DNA of 64,000 nt from Flavobacteriaceae bacterium. GTDB lineage: Bacteria; Bacteroidota; Bacteroidia; Flavobacteriales; Flavobacteriaceae. Below are positions 28,107 to 36,303 of the stretch, piece after piece (the stretch's first letter is position 1; each line of letters starts with the position of its first letter). The translations under genes were made by a program, and so were the position numbers. Location of the stretch: positions 101,372 to 165,371 of the forward strand of contig CANFHF010000003.1 in the NCBI GenBank assembly GCA_947446635.1. The letters run 5' to 3'. The notes under the pieces are model-generated. The model worked only from the letters and a program-made list of their open reading frames with translations. It made no database searches and had not been told where the DNA came from.

Positions 28107-28376
28107 TCACTTCGATAATTCCACAAAACACTTGTAAAACAAAGGGATTGTTTCTATTCCTTTCAAATAATTAAAAATCCAAAAACACTCATTGGGAGAG
28201 TGAATTGCATCAGAATTTAAGATAAATCCCATCAGTATTGTTTTGCTTTTTATTCTTTTTTGAACAAAGCCACAATAGGAATACTTCCCCCAGAACACAT
28301 CAGCACTTACGGAAGGTATTTTCAAAAACTCGATTAATTCGAAAATGAATCGATCCTTATGTATTTGGCTGCTTCT
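28107..28376 (-). pseudogene. Internally deleted M20-family dipeptidase relic
   Basis: An open stretch of about 89 codons without an ATG. The start reads like the N-terminus of an M20 peptidase (HKDRFIFELIEFLKIPSVSAD) and the end like its C-terminus (GFILNSDAIHSPNE, then FNYLKGIETIPLFYKCF). An intact enzyme has about 450 residues, so some 350 codons between these parts, including most metal ligands, are missing. The join near VFWGKYSYC is unclear. It lies between the saccharopine dehydrogenase gene and tRNA-Leu. Recognition is by eye from family memory. Confidence 0.7.
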
Positions 28377-28428
28377 TTAGACTTTCAAAAATACAAAAAA
28401 GACGCTGAATATTTTTGAATAAATTCCT

Positions 28429-28457
28429 TTGAAAGTAAGAAGTTATGTTTATATTTG
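28429..28457 (+). promoter_or_regulatory. Promoter of tRNA-Leu
   Basis: TTG at 28429-28431 (within TTTG), 18-base spacer, TATATTTG at 28450-28457: an excellent match to TTG-N17-19-TAnnTTTG. It lies 61 bases before the tRNA. Confidence 0.75.
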
Positions 28458-28518
28458 CACTCACAAACTTTAGTTCACCCAACACCTCTGAAAAGTAAAG
28501 TTTAGTGAGGTAATTTCA

Positions 28519-28600
28519 GCGGATATGGTGAAATTGGTAGACATGCCAGACTTAGGATCTGGTGCCGCAAGGCGTGTAGGTTCGAGTCCTATTATCCGCA
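28519..28600 (+). tRNA. tRNA-Leu (anticodon UAG)
   Basis: The 7-base acceptor stem GCGGATA at 28519-28525 pairs with TATCCGC at 28593-28599, with discriminator A at 28600. The anticodon stem CCAGA/TCTGG encloses the loop CTTAGGA, anticodon TAG at 28553-28555, reading CUA-family leucine codons. A long variable arm (TGCCGCAAGGCG) fits the class II tRNA-Leu. The T loop is TTCGAGT. The 3' CCA is not encoded. Confidence 0.97.
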
Positions 28601-28608
28601 CAGAGAAC

Positions 28609-28650
28609 AACCCTTAAATCCTTTATTATCAAGGTTTTAAGGGTTTTTTA
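28609..28650 (+). terminator. Terminator after tRNA-Leu
   Basis: AACCCTTAAA at 28609-28618 pairs with TTTAAGGGTT at 28636-28645, followed by a run of T. The loop is fairly long (17 bases) but may pair further inside. Confidence 0.75.
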
Positions 28651-28731
28651 TTTTTAATATTCCCCTATTATTTCCCCAAATTCAGTTTAGCTAATTTCAG
28701 TTAATCCTTAATATAAGTTGCCTTATGGTTG

Positions 28732-30723
28732 CTAATGAGGATATAGATTAAGTCGCTCGGTTCTGTGAAATGTTATTCCCCAAACAGCTCTTGGAGGCGT
28801 TATTGTGGCTTCGAAAAGTATATCTTGTGTGGCGTAATCCAACTCAATAACCTTACCGTAAGCGGTGCCATTGGTTACTGAACCAGGCGAAAAAATAACA
28901 TGATCGCGATTGGAGGTTCTTATAAAATCAACATCAGAAACAATAGGTGCAAATGTGGATGCCCCCCTACTTTTTCCATATTCCCAAATTTGTTTTACTG
29001 TTTTAGTAACGCCATTAATATCAAATTCTACTGCGCGACTGTAATTTCCTGTCCCGGCAAAATTTCTATTGCCAGCACCATTGTCAAAAAGCATTACATG
29101 TCCATTGGGCATCAATAAATGCGCGTGCTGGTACCAATTCCATTCAAAATCGGCATGATTGGTATAGCCATCAATAATGCTTTGGTTGGTAATTAGTTGA
29201 TTGTTTTTATCCAGTGGCTGTAATAAATAATTATTGAGATTAGTCCCATCACCTGCAGTTCCCCAGCCTTTATGAGGCCCTAATATCCATACGACTTTAT
29301 TATTCTGATCTAATTTCACAACGCCTTGTGTGCGTCCCGATATGATGATGGTGTTGTCGCTACTATCATAAATAACGGCATTCACATGTATCCAGTCGAC
29401 AGTGTCAGTTGTCAAGGCCTGCCTGCTGTATTGTAAAGACAAATTCAAGTCCCAGGTATTTACAATTTGTTTTGTCGTTCTATCTATTTCAATGATGTAG
29501 TCTTCAATTGTACTATTTCCATTTTTGCTTACTGATACTAAAAAATTTCCATTGGGTTTTTCCTGAACATTATGATGAAAACTATAACCAGGCATATTCC
29601 AAGTGTTTATAATTTTTCCAAGAAAATCCATTTCATAAATTTTACTAGTGCTGCCATTCCCAAAATAAAGATTTCCGTTTTGCAACTGCTCCATACCATC
29701 ATCATAGAACAGCGTATTCAAAACATAGCTTGTGCTAAAATCAAAATACCATCGGATATCTCCAAATGCATCAAATAAAATTGGGGATTGGGGATTAACG
29801 TTTGTCTTGTATCCAAAATAACTTACCAAAGTCATGCCTTCTGCCATCTGATCCGTTTTTTTGTCAATTACAATATTTGGGTACGTATCAGAAGGTAAGG
29901 CAGCTGTTTGTATCAAATATGTTTTTCGTTCAACTTCTACACCTAATTCAGATTTTAAAATCAACTCCACAGTATTTTCATAATCGGCATAGAGACCCAG
30001 TACAGGAACAGTATGTATGTTACTGAGTTCGTCAAAGTCCTTAACAATATCACTTTGAATACCATGTTTACCTACAATTCGAATAGTAATTTTTGATTTG
30101 TAAGAAGTTTGTAGAGAAATAGTGGCTGAAAGAGGGGAATAACCGTTTGGGTTGAGCGTAACGATTTCATTTGGGGCACTAACTTGCACAAAATTAGCAT
30201 TTCCTCCTCCAAAAGTCACACTTTGTTTGTAGTAAACAATTCCGTTTGTAGTATTTAATCGAACATCTGCACCTAAGCCACCACCGGTAATGTTAATTAT
30301 AGGATTAGGATCGACACCTGCTGTAAAGGCATATGCTTTAGTAATAACATTATAAGTTACGTTCCAAAAGCCTAATGTAGCTATAATATTATTATTAATA
30401 GTTGCAGTTGGGTTTTCTGGATCAATAGGATCCTTCAAGGTAGTATTAGTGCCTGCAATACCACTCGGGAATCCCGGAGCATCAGTTGCGGTACTAAAAC
30501 CATTAGTTGCGCCCCAACTACCATTTTCGGAAAATTTAATTTGTCCGTCATTAATAATTTCAAAATTTGTTTTGGTGAAATTCTCCCCATCAGTCGAGGT
30601 TAGTGCCACCGCTCCGGGTTGATTCCAACCCCCAGTACCCGTTCCGGTAATAGTTACCGTTGTTTGCGAGTTCATGCAAAAGCCAAAAGCCATTGCAATA
30701 ATTAAAAGTATTTTTGTTTTCAT
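28732..30723 (-). CDS. Secreted arylsulfotransferase with N-terminal SusE/F-like module
   Basis: Exported protein of 663 residues. A signal peptide (about residues 1-20) is followed by a module at about 22-135 containing GTGTGGWN, STDGENF, GQIKFSENGSWG and GFWNVTY. The same pattern occurs in the SusE/F-like modules of the gene at 61335. Next is an Ig-like region (about 140-260), then an arylsulfotransferase domain (about 275-655), with His in YSFHHNVQEKPNGN, WIHVNAVIYD and WYQHAHLLMPNGH as in ASST enzymes that move sulfate between phenols. The protein stops at the natural end of that domain and has no T9SS tail. Substrate unknown. No exact promoter is seen; repeats lie upstream at 30828-30866. 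Confidence 0.85.
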   Translation of the reverse strand: MKTKILLIIAMAFGFCMNSQTTVTITGTGTGGWNQPGAVALTSTDGENFTKTNFEIINDGQIKFSENGSWGATNGFSTATDAPGFPSGIAGTNTTLKDPIDPENPTATINNNIIATLGFWNVTYNVITKAYAFTAGVDPNPIINITGGGLGADVRLNTTNGIVYYKQSVTFGGGNANFVQVSAPNEIVTLNPNGYSPLSATISLQTSYKSKITIRIVGKHGIQSDIVKDFDELSNIHTVPVLGLYADYENTVELILKSELGVEVERKTYLIQTAALPSDTYPNIVIDKKTDQMAEGMTLVSYFGYKTNVNPQSPILFDAFGDIRWYFDFSTSYVLNTLFYDDGMEQLQNGNLYFGNGSTSKIYEMDFLGKIINTWNMPGYSFHHNVQEKPNGNFLVSVSKNGNSTIEDYIIEIDRTTKQIVNTWDLNLSLQYSRQALTTDTVDWIHVNAVIYDSSDNTIIISGRTQGVVKLDQNNKVVWILGPHKGWGTAGDGTNLNNYLLQPLDKNNQLITNQSIIDGYTNHADFEWNWYQHAHLLMPNGHVMLFDNGAGNRNFAGTGNYSRAVEFDINGVTKTVKQIWEYGKSRGASTFAPIVSDVDFIRTSNRDHVIFSPGSVTNGTAYGKVIELDYATQDILFEATITPPRAVWGITFHRTERLNLYPH

Positions 30724-31267
30724 AATAATAAATTAAATAAGTTGATTAGGGATTCATAATCCTTCTCGCACTTGTTTGTGAAATAAAGAATTATATTTTT
30801 TATGTAATGTTAGTTTTTATCTAACTATTACTACCTAAGTTTACTACGTTTAAATTACGCTAGTAAAAAACACCTTCTACAGGGGAATCACTTTTTTTTT
30901 TTAAATAATTGGTGCTAAGCATCTTAATCTAAAACGGCACTACGGACTAATAAAAAATAAATAATTTTTTTGTTTCGATATTCTTTTTTCTAAACCCAAC
31001 CTTTATTATTTTATAGCTATAGTAGTTCATCGCAATTAATTTTACCTGCCTTATAGTGGATAGAAAATTTTTTAGAGGAGTAAATTTGATAAATTTTACA
31101 ATAGATTTAGATATGAAATTGATTGTTTGATTTGTCTTTCAGAAATAAAACGGATAAGGGAGTAGAATTGTAAACGCTATGTAAATGACAAATTAGGGAA
31201 TGTGAAAAAGCCTCAAAAAAGAAGGGGTGCAAAATGCAGATACGCTGAAAGGCTTACAATAAAAACA
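30724..31267. other. Intergenic region without a recognisable gene
   Basis: AT-rich stretch of 544 bases between two minus-strand genes. It holds the TTACTAC repeats near 30828-30866. A TAAATTTG at 31081-31088 points away from both genes and has no reading frame behind it. No open frame of convincing composition and no RNA fold stands out. Confidence 0.6.
30828..30866. repeat. TTACTAC repeats upstream of the arylsulfotransferase gene
   Basis: TTACTAC appears at about 30828 and again at 30841-30847, and the complementary TAGTAA at 30861-30866 makes a TTACTA...TAGTAA inverted pair. They lie about 105-143 bases upstream of the start codon, where an activator or repressor site would be expected. 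Confidence 0.4.
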
Positions 31268-31618
31268 CTATTTTATCATAAAATCCTCTCGAATGGGACT
31301 GAAAACATCAATAAGAATTCCGGTTGCTAAACAAACGACCCCATGCAAAACATGTGGGGAAACGTAAAAACTATCGCCTGCTTTTAAATTTTTAATCTCA
31401 TCGCCAATCGTCACTTCAAACGCACCACTTTCGACATAGGTGATTTGTGAATGGTAATGTTCGTGGAGGGCGCCAATCCCACCTTTTTCGAAATGGACAT
31501 TGACCAGCATGAGGCTGGAGTCAAAACCTAATATTTTTCGTTTAATTCCCTTGCCAACGACTTCCCATTCGATTTCATCTCCTATTAGAAATGCCACGCT
31601 AGTTCCGAAATTTTGCAT
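31268..31618 (-). CDS. Cupin-domain protein (KdgF-like)
   Basis: Small cupin of 116 residues, one beta-barrel domain. The first cupin motif appears as GIGALHEHYHSQITYVESGAFEV (residues about 47-69, metal-binding His and Glu) and the second as AGDSFYVSPHVLHGV near 85-98. The pattern resembles KdgF, which opens unsaturated uronates from pectin or alginate, but many small cupins look alike. No uronate genes are nearby. Cytoplasmic; no signal peptide. ATG at 31618. Confidence 0.8.
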   Translation of the reverse strand: MQNFGTSVAFLIGDEIEWEVVGKGIKRKILGFDSSLMLVNVHFEKGGIGALHEHYHSQITYVESGAFEVTIGDEIKNLKAGDSFYVSPHVLHGVVCLATGILIDVFSPIREDFMIK

Positions 31619-31672
31619 AGTATTTTTATTCTAAATTACCCCAAGGATCTGATAGGAATAAATTTATGAAAA

Positions 31673-32581
31673 TTAAACGTTTTTCAAATTGATGACCTCT
31701 TGATCAGTAAGCAGTCTCCAGTTTCCTCTTGGCAAATTCTTTTTGGTCAAACCTGCAAAGGCGACCCTGTCAATTCGCAATACATCGTAACTGAAATGTT
31801 CAAAAATAGACCGAACTACCTTTACATTAGAAGATCTCAATTGCAAACCAATTTCGCTTTTTGATTCCCCTTCAATATAACTGACATCTTCCACAAAAAC
31901 GCGGTGACCGTCAAGCACAAGTCCTTTGTTTATTTTTTCTAAATCCTCGAATTTTAAATTTTTATCCAAAGAAACTTGGTAAATTTTTGATGATTTTTGG
32001 TTGGGTAAAGTAAATTTACGAATCATGTCGGTATCGTTTGTAAAAAGCAATAATCCGGTTGTATTCTTATCCATTCGTCCAATAGGGCCAATTTTTGCTG
32101 TAGTGGAACCCTTTACTAATTCCAAAACATTGCGGTATTCCTGACCCTCATCTAGGGCTGTAGTAAAGTTTTTTGGCTTATTTAATAAGATATATACTTT
32201 TTTCTCCGGTGTCAAAGTGGCACCATCAAAATTCACGACATCTCCTGGTTTTACCATGTATCCCATTTCGGTAACAGGAATTCCATTTACTTTTACAGTC
32301 CCCGATTGTATATAAATATCTGCATCACGACGCGAACAGGCCCCTGAATTAGCAATGTATTTATTCAGTCGAATTTCGTCTTTTACCTTAGGTCTCTTTG
32401 GTGCTTGATTCGGTTTTTTTTCTACTTTATCGGTCGCAACTTCAGCAACTTTAGTATTTGTCTTTACTTTTTTAGGCCCTTGGGCGCGTTTCTGCATGGC
32501 AGGTTTCGGCTTATTAGAATTGGATCTAGAACTGTTTGCTCTAGCGCCACTTTTATTAGAATTGCCTTCCTTGTTATTCAT
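31673..32581 (-). CDS. Pseudouridine synthase, RluB/RsuA family
   Basis: rRNA pseudouridine synthase of 302 residues. After a basic, Ser/Asn/Lys-rich low-complexity N-terminus (about residues 1-70), an S4 RNA-binding domain begins with RLNKYIANSGACSRRDAD. The catalytic domain has the signature GRMDKNTTGLLLFTND near residue 170, with the catalytic Asp. The closest type is RluB (23S rRNA U2605), but RluB, RluF and RsuA cannot be split safely by eye. The extension is common in Flavobacteriia. A TATCTTTG -7 element lies at 32632-32639 on the minus strand. Confidence 0.9.
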   Translation of the reverse strand: MNNKEGNSNKSGARANSSRSNSNKPKPAMQKRAQGPKKVKTNTKVAEVATDKVEKKPNQAPKRPKVKDEIRLNKYIANSGACSRRDADIYIQSGTVKVNGIPVTEMGYMVKPGDVVNFDGATLTPEKKVYILLNKPKNFTTALDEGQEYRNVLELVKGSTTAKIGPIGRMDKNTTGLLLFTNDTDMIRKFTLPNQKSSKIYQVSLDKNLKFEDLEKINKGLVLDGHRVFVEDVSYIEGESKSEIGLQLRSSNVKVVRSIFEHFSYDVLRIDRVAFAGLTKKNLPRGNWRLLTDQEVINLKNV

Positions 32582-32631
32582 AAATGCTGTAATTTACTTC
32601 GTCAGTTTAGCCTTTAATGGCTTAGAGCGGG

Positions 32632-32639
32632 CAAAGATA
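32632..32639 (-). promoter_or_regulatory. -7 promoter element for the pseudouridine synthase gene
   Basis: Read on the minus strand it is TATCTTTG, a match to TAnnTTTG, 50 bases before the ATG at 32581. No -33 TTG at proper spacing. Confidence 0.5.
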
Positions 32640-32744
32640 GTGTATTATTGGTTAATAAACCTTTGATTTTTAGCCTAGAGAGCAGCGGCTTTGAAGGGTG
32701 GCAGAAAATGGAATATCCAGTGAAGCTGCCCAACCCATAAAAGC

Positions 32745-33665
32745 TTAAATTGTGAGTAACAATTTAACGCCATGCCACCAAACACTTGGATTAATGAGTA
32801 CAATGCAAAAAACACCTGCCACAATCAAGAATTTTAGGATATTATGAAGTAAAAGATACTGTTCTTTTGTATTGGATTTCCACAAATAAAGCAAGAAGAA
32901 AATCAAAATAATCAGGCAGGAATAAAAATAAATGTCCATATAACCCACATCGAAGATTTCGATTAAAACATACACCGGAACAATGGTTGCTATTGTCAAC
33001 GCCGTAATTATTTTTTTGGAAAAATATTCACCATATATAATTGGAATCGTTTTGTAATCGTTGGCCAAATCGCCTTTAATATTCTCCAAATCTTTTATCA
33101 TTTCGCGAATCAGAAGCAATAAAAACAAGAAAGTGGCGTGGCCGAAGATGACCTCATACAGGTTTTTGTAATACAGAAGGATAGCAAAAAAAGGCAAAAT
33201 AGCCAGAAAAGCAGCAGTCAAATTTCCTATTATGGGGTATTTTTTTATGCGATGGGAGTAATACCAAATCAGGAAAATGTAACCCGAAAAAAACAAGAAG
33301 GCCCGCCAAGAAACAAAAATGGCTAAAAAGGCAACAATGAAATTCAAGGTAAAATAGACGTTCAGTTTTGTTTTCTGACCAACCAACCGGTCGAGCATGG
33401 ATTTATTCGGGCGATTGATTAAGTCTTTCTTGCTGTCGTAAAAATTATTAATAATATAACCTGATGCAATCGTCAACGACGAGGCTAACACAATGATAAA
33501 CAAATCGACATCGAGTAGGATGGATAAGGCTCTTTTTTCGGGAGCAAGGATAAATATCGCCGAGAGATATTGGGCCAGAATAATGATTGGAATGTTGTAG
33601 CCTCTTACTACAGAGAACAAACTGGCGAATTTCATCACTACTATTTTGTTCTTCCTGCTTAGCAT
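32745..33665 (-). CDS. UbiA-family prenyltransferase (GGGP geranylgeranyltransferase-like)
   Basis: Polytopic membrane prenyltransferase of 306 residues, about eight to nine segments. The two Asp-rich prenyl-diphosphate/Mg sites are visible: NNFYDSKKDLINRPNK near residue 70 and DLENIKGDLANDYKT near 190. The first is the UbiA NxxxD-type motif. Flavobacterial relatives are often named geranylgeranylglycerol-phosphate geranylgeranyltransferase, but the acceptor cannot be told from sequence. It starts one base after the mevalonate kinase stop (TAAAATG), so it is translationally coupled to isoprenoid synthesis genes. Confidence 0.85.
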   Translation of the reverse strand: MLSRKNKIVVMKFASLFSVVRGYNIPIIILAQYLSAIFILAPEKRALSILLDVDLFIIVLASSLTIASGYIINNFYDSKKDLINRPNKSMLDRLVGQKTKLNVYFTLNFIVAFLAIFVSWRAFLFFSGYIFLIWYYSHRIKKYPIIGNLTAAFLAILPFFAILLYYKNLYEVIFGHATFLFLLLLIREMIKDLENIKGDLANDYKTIPIIYGEYFSKKIITALTIATIVPVYVLIEIFDVGYMDIYFYSCLIILIFFLLYLWKSNTKEQYLLLHNILKFLIVAGVFCIVLINPSVWWHGVKLLLTI

Positions 33666-33666
33666 T

Positions 33667-34605
33667 TTAGAATTGGTAAACCACTTCTAGTTTATAGTCT
33701 TTCAAAGAGACTCTTGCTTTTTTTAAATCTTGGGTAAAGCCAAGGATATAACCCCCTCCACCTGAACCACAAAGTTTTAAGTAATAATCATTGGAGTCAA
33801 TTCCCTTTTGCCAAATGCCATGAAATTGCTCTGGAATCATTGGCTTGAAGTTGTTCAGAACGACTTTTGATAATTTTTTAGTGTTAGCAAATAAAGATTT
33901 AATATCGCCACCAAGGAAGTTTTCGACGCAAGCATCAGTATGTTTGATAAATTGGTCTTTCAACATTTTTCGAAACCCTTGATCTTTTAAGTTTTCCATA
34001 AAAATAGTCACCATAGGAGCGGTTTCGCCTACAATTCCTGAATCCAATAAGAATACGGCACCATTTCCTTCTAAACTTTGGGTTGGAATTCCAGTGGCTT
34101 CAATATTGTCTTTGGAATTTATCAAAATTGGGATGCTCAAATAACTGTTCAAAGGATCTAAACCAGAACTTTTACCATGGAAAAAAGATTCCATTTGACC
34201 AAAAATCATTTTGAGTTTCAGTAATTTTTCTCGAGTTAAATTCTCGAGGACGGTAATTTTATGTTGGGCATATTTATCGTAAATGGCCGCTACCAGAGCG
34301 CCACTACTGCCTACACCATAACCTTGTGGAATACTCGAATCGAAGAACATGCCGGTTGCAACATCATTTTTTAGAGTGGCCAAATCGAAAGTTACCAATT
34401 CCGGCTGTTCATCCTGCAAAGTTTCCAGATAGGAAACAAAACGCTTTAGATTTTCGTTCGATTTTATCGCCTCTTTCGATCGATTTACCTCTCTTTTCAG
34501 TGCACCGTTGTAAAAATTATAAGGAATAGACAAACCTTTGGAATCTTGGATAATTCCATATTCTCCAAAGAGTAATATTTTTGAGTAAAATAAAGGTCCT
34601 TTCAT
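33667..34605 (-). CDS. GHMP kinase, probable mevalonate kinase
   Basis: GHMP-superfamily kinase of 312 residues. Motif 1 is KILLFGEYGII near residue 10, the ATP loop is PQGYGVGSSGAL near 92-103, and motif 3 is LCGSGGGGYILGF near 280. Lying between diphosphomevalonate decarboxylase (2 bases upstream) and a prenyltransferase (1 base downstream), it is most likely mevalonate kinase. A phosphomevalonate kinase role cannot be excluded, because the window shows only one such kinase. Cytoplasmic. Confidence 0.85.
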   Translation of the reverse strand: MKGPLFYSKILLFGEYGIIQDSKGLSIPYNFYNGALKREVNRSKEAIKSNENLKRFVSYLETLQDEQPELVTFDLATLKNDVATGMFFDSSIPQGYGVGSSGALVAAIYDKYAQHKITVLENLTREKLLKLKMIFGQMESFFHGKSSGLDPLNSYLSIPILINSKDNIEATGIPTQSLEGNGAVFLLDSGIVGETAPMVTIFMENLKDQGFRKMLKDQFIKHTDACVENFLGGDIKSLFANTKKLSKVVLNNFKPMIPEQFHGIWQKGIDSNDYYLKLCGSGGGGYILGFTQDLKKARVSLKDYKLEVVYQF

Positions 34606-34607
34606 AT

Positions 34608-35717
34608 TTAATTATCAATTATCAATTGACTCCCAATTCCAATTTCATCACAAATATACTGACCATTTTGGCAATAGCCAACTAATTCTTCCTTAATAAA
34701 TTGCAACACCTTTTCTTTTGAATTTTCAGGATACAAAACGTGAACGTTGGCGCCGGCATCTAGCGTGAAACAAACCGGGATTTTTGTTTCGTTTCGGAAC
34801 TTCCAGATCGCATTGATGATTTCCAGCGTATTGGGTTTCATCAAAATAAAATAAGGCATTGAGGTCATCATCATGGCGTGCAAAGTCAAGGCTTCGCTTT
34901 CTACGATTTCGATAAATTCGGCTAGATTTCCACTTTCGAAAACACCAATTAATTTGTCCAAGTTTTCATGCGCTTGGGTAAATCGCCTTTCGGCAAAAGG
35001 ATGATTGTGCATCAAGTCATGGCCAACGGTACTCGAAACTTGTTTCGTGCCTTTGTCAACCAACAAAATCGTATCTTGATAGTTCTTGAAGTTTTTGTGA
35101 ATGACATTTGGGAATTCCACTCCAAATAAATCAGAACTTCCTTTAATATTATCATGATTTCCCCAGACAACCACACTACCTTTTACACTTCGGCAAGCAC
35201 TTCCGGAACCCAAACGCGCCAAGAAAGAGGCTTTTTTATAAAAGTATTCGTCCGTTATTTCTGGGTTTAATGCTTTTTCCAAACTCATCAAGTTCAGGGC
35301 CAAAGCCGCCATTCCAGAAGCAGATGAGGCGATTCCGGAACTGTGTGGAAAGGTGTTCTGGGTGTCAATCGTAAAATGGTATTCCTTCAAAAAAGGCAAA
35401 TAGATTGCAATTCTTTCGAAGAATTTCTGAATTTTAGGTTTGAAATCTTCCTTGGGTTTCCCTTCAAAAAGTAAATCAAAAGAGAATTCTAAATCCGTCA
35501 CACTGAACTCGTCGAAGTGTTTTTTGGCAAAACTCAAAGTTGTAATCGTTTTACACTGATTCAAGGTAAAACTCAATGATGGATTGGCTGGGATTTGATT
35601 TTCTTTTTTCCCCCAATATTTCACCAAAGCTATATTACTGGGCGCACTCCAAGAGAAACTTCCTTTTTCTAAAGAATTGGAATAGTTGGAAGGGATAAAA
35701 TCGTTTGTTGAGTTCAT
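34608..35717 (-). CDS. mvaD: Diphosphomevalonate decarboxylase
   Basis: ATP-dependent decarboxylase of 369 residues that makes isopentenyl diphosphate. Landmarks: SAPSNIALVKYWGK near residue 24, the Ser-rich loop SSGIASSASGMAALAL near 130, and the later TLDAGANVHVLYP with the catalytic Asp. A TTG at 35720 precedes the ATG at 35717; I take the ATG. It leads the three-gene isoprenoid operon and has a TATCTTTG -7 element at 35734-35741. TspO is encoded divergently. Confidence 0.93.
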   Translation of the reverse strand: MNSTNDFIPSNYSNSLEKGSFSWSAPSNIALVKYWGKKENQIPANPSLSFTLNQCKTITTLSFAKKHFDEFSVTDLEFSFDLLFEGKPKEDFKPKIQKFFERIAIYLPFLKEYHFTIDTQNTFPHSSGIASSASGMAALALNLMSLEKALNPEITDEYFYKKASFLARLGSGSACRSVKGSVVVWGNHDNIKGSSDLFGVEFPNVIHKNFKNYQDTILLVDKGTKQVSSTVGHDLMHNHPFAERRFTQAHENLDKLIGVFESGNLAEFIEIVESEALTLHAMMMTSMPYFILMKPNTLEIINAIWKFRNETKIPVCFTLDAGANVHVLYPENSKEKVLQFIKEELVGYCQNGQYICDEIGIGSQLIIDN

Positions 35718-35733
35718 CAATTAAAAATTTAGG

Positions 35734-35741
35734 CAAAGATA
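35734..35741 (-). promoter_or_regulatory. -7 promoter element for the mvaD operon
   Basis: On the minus strand TATCTTTG, a match to TAnnTTTG, 16 bases before the mvaD ATG. The leader would be about 13 bases. Confidence 0.5.
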
Positions 35742-35775
35742 CTTTTTTTGGTGTAACCCTTGATTGGTTTATTTG

Positions 35776-35805
35776 TTGAATTGGTTCAAAGTTTTACTAA
35801 TTTTG
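35776..35805 (+). promoter_or_regulatory. Promoter of the TspO gene
   Basis: TTG at 35776-35778, 19-base spacer, TAATTTTG at 35798-35805; matches the Flavobacterium consensus. The ATG follows 11 bases later. Confidence 0.6.
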
Positions 35806-35816
35806 AAAAAAAATAA

Positions 35817-36296
35817 ATGATGAATAAAATTACTCGAATTCTGGTTGTGGTGGTGACTTGTTTGGCGATTGGCTATTTTTCAGGAATGGAGACCCGTTCG
35901 GCTATCACGACTTGGTATACCACCTTGGTAAAACCTAGTTTTAATCCGCCCAATTGGATCTTCGCACCCGTTTGGAGCATGCTGTATATCATGATGGGAG
36001 TTGCAGCGGGATTGGTTTGGAACCGTATCGACCACGAAAAGGAAGCTATTAAAAACGCTTTGATTTTCTTTGCGGTGCAGTTGGGGTTAAATGCGCTTTG
36101 GTCTTATTTGTTTTTTGGATTGAAAAATCCCCTTTTGGCTGGGTTAGAAATTATCATCTTATGGCTGATGATTTATGAAACCTATACGAAATTTACTAAA
36201 ATCAATAGCATCGCAGGGTATTTGTTTATTCCTTATTTGCTTTGGGTAAGTTTTGCCATGGTGTTGAATGGGAGTATTTGGTGGTTGAATCGATAA
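35817..36296 (+). CDS. TspO/MBR family protein
   Basis: Integral membrane protein of 159 residues with five hydrophobic segments, the TspO (translocator/peripheral benzodiazepine receptor) family. Diagnostic stretches are KPSFNPPNWIFAPVWSMLY near residue 38 and LNALWSYLFFGLKNP near 92, plus a C-terminal Trp-rich segment. TspO proteins bind porphyrins and have been linked to tetrapyrrole handling and stress. ATG-ATG start; the first at 35817 is taken. It has its own promoter, divergent from the mevalonate operon, and converges with the flavoprotein. Confidence 0.92.
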   Translation: MMNKITRILVVVVTCLAIGYFSGMETRSAITTWYTTLVKPSFNPPNWIFAPVWSMLYIMMGVAAGLVWNRIDHEKEAIKNALIFFAVQLGLNALWSYLFFGLKNPLLAGLEIIILWLMIYETYTKFTKINSIAGYLFIPYLLWVSFAMVLNGSIWWLNR

Positions 36297-36303
36297 AAAC
36301 GGT

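Noticed and set aside
31081..31088. TAAATTTG promoter-like motif in the 30724-31267 gap, possible small RNA
   Set aside because: No -33 element, no terminator hairpin at a sensible distance and no gene behind it.
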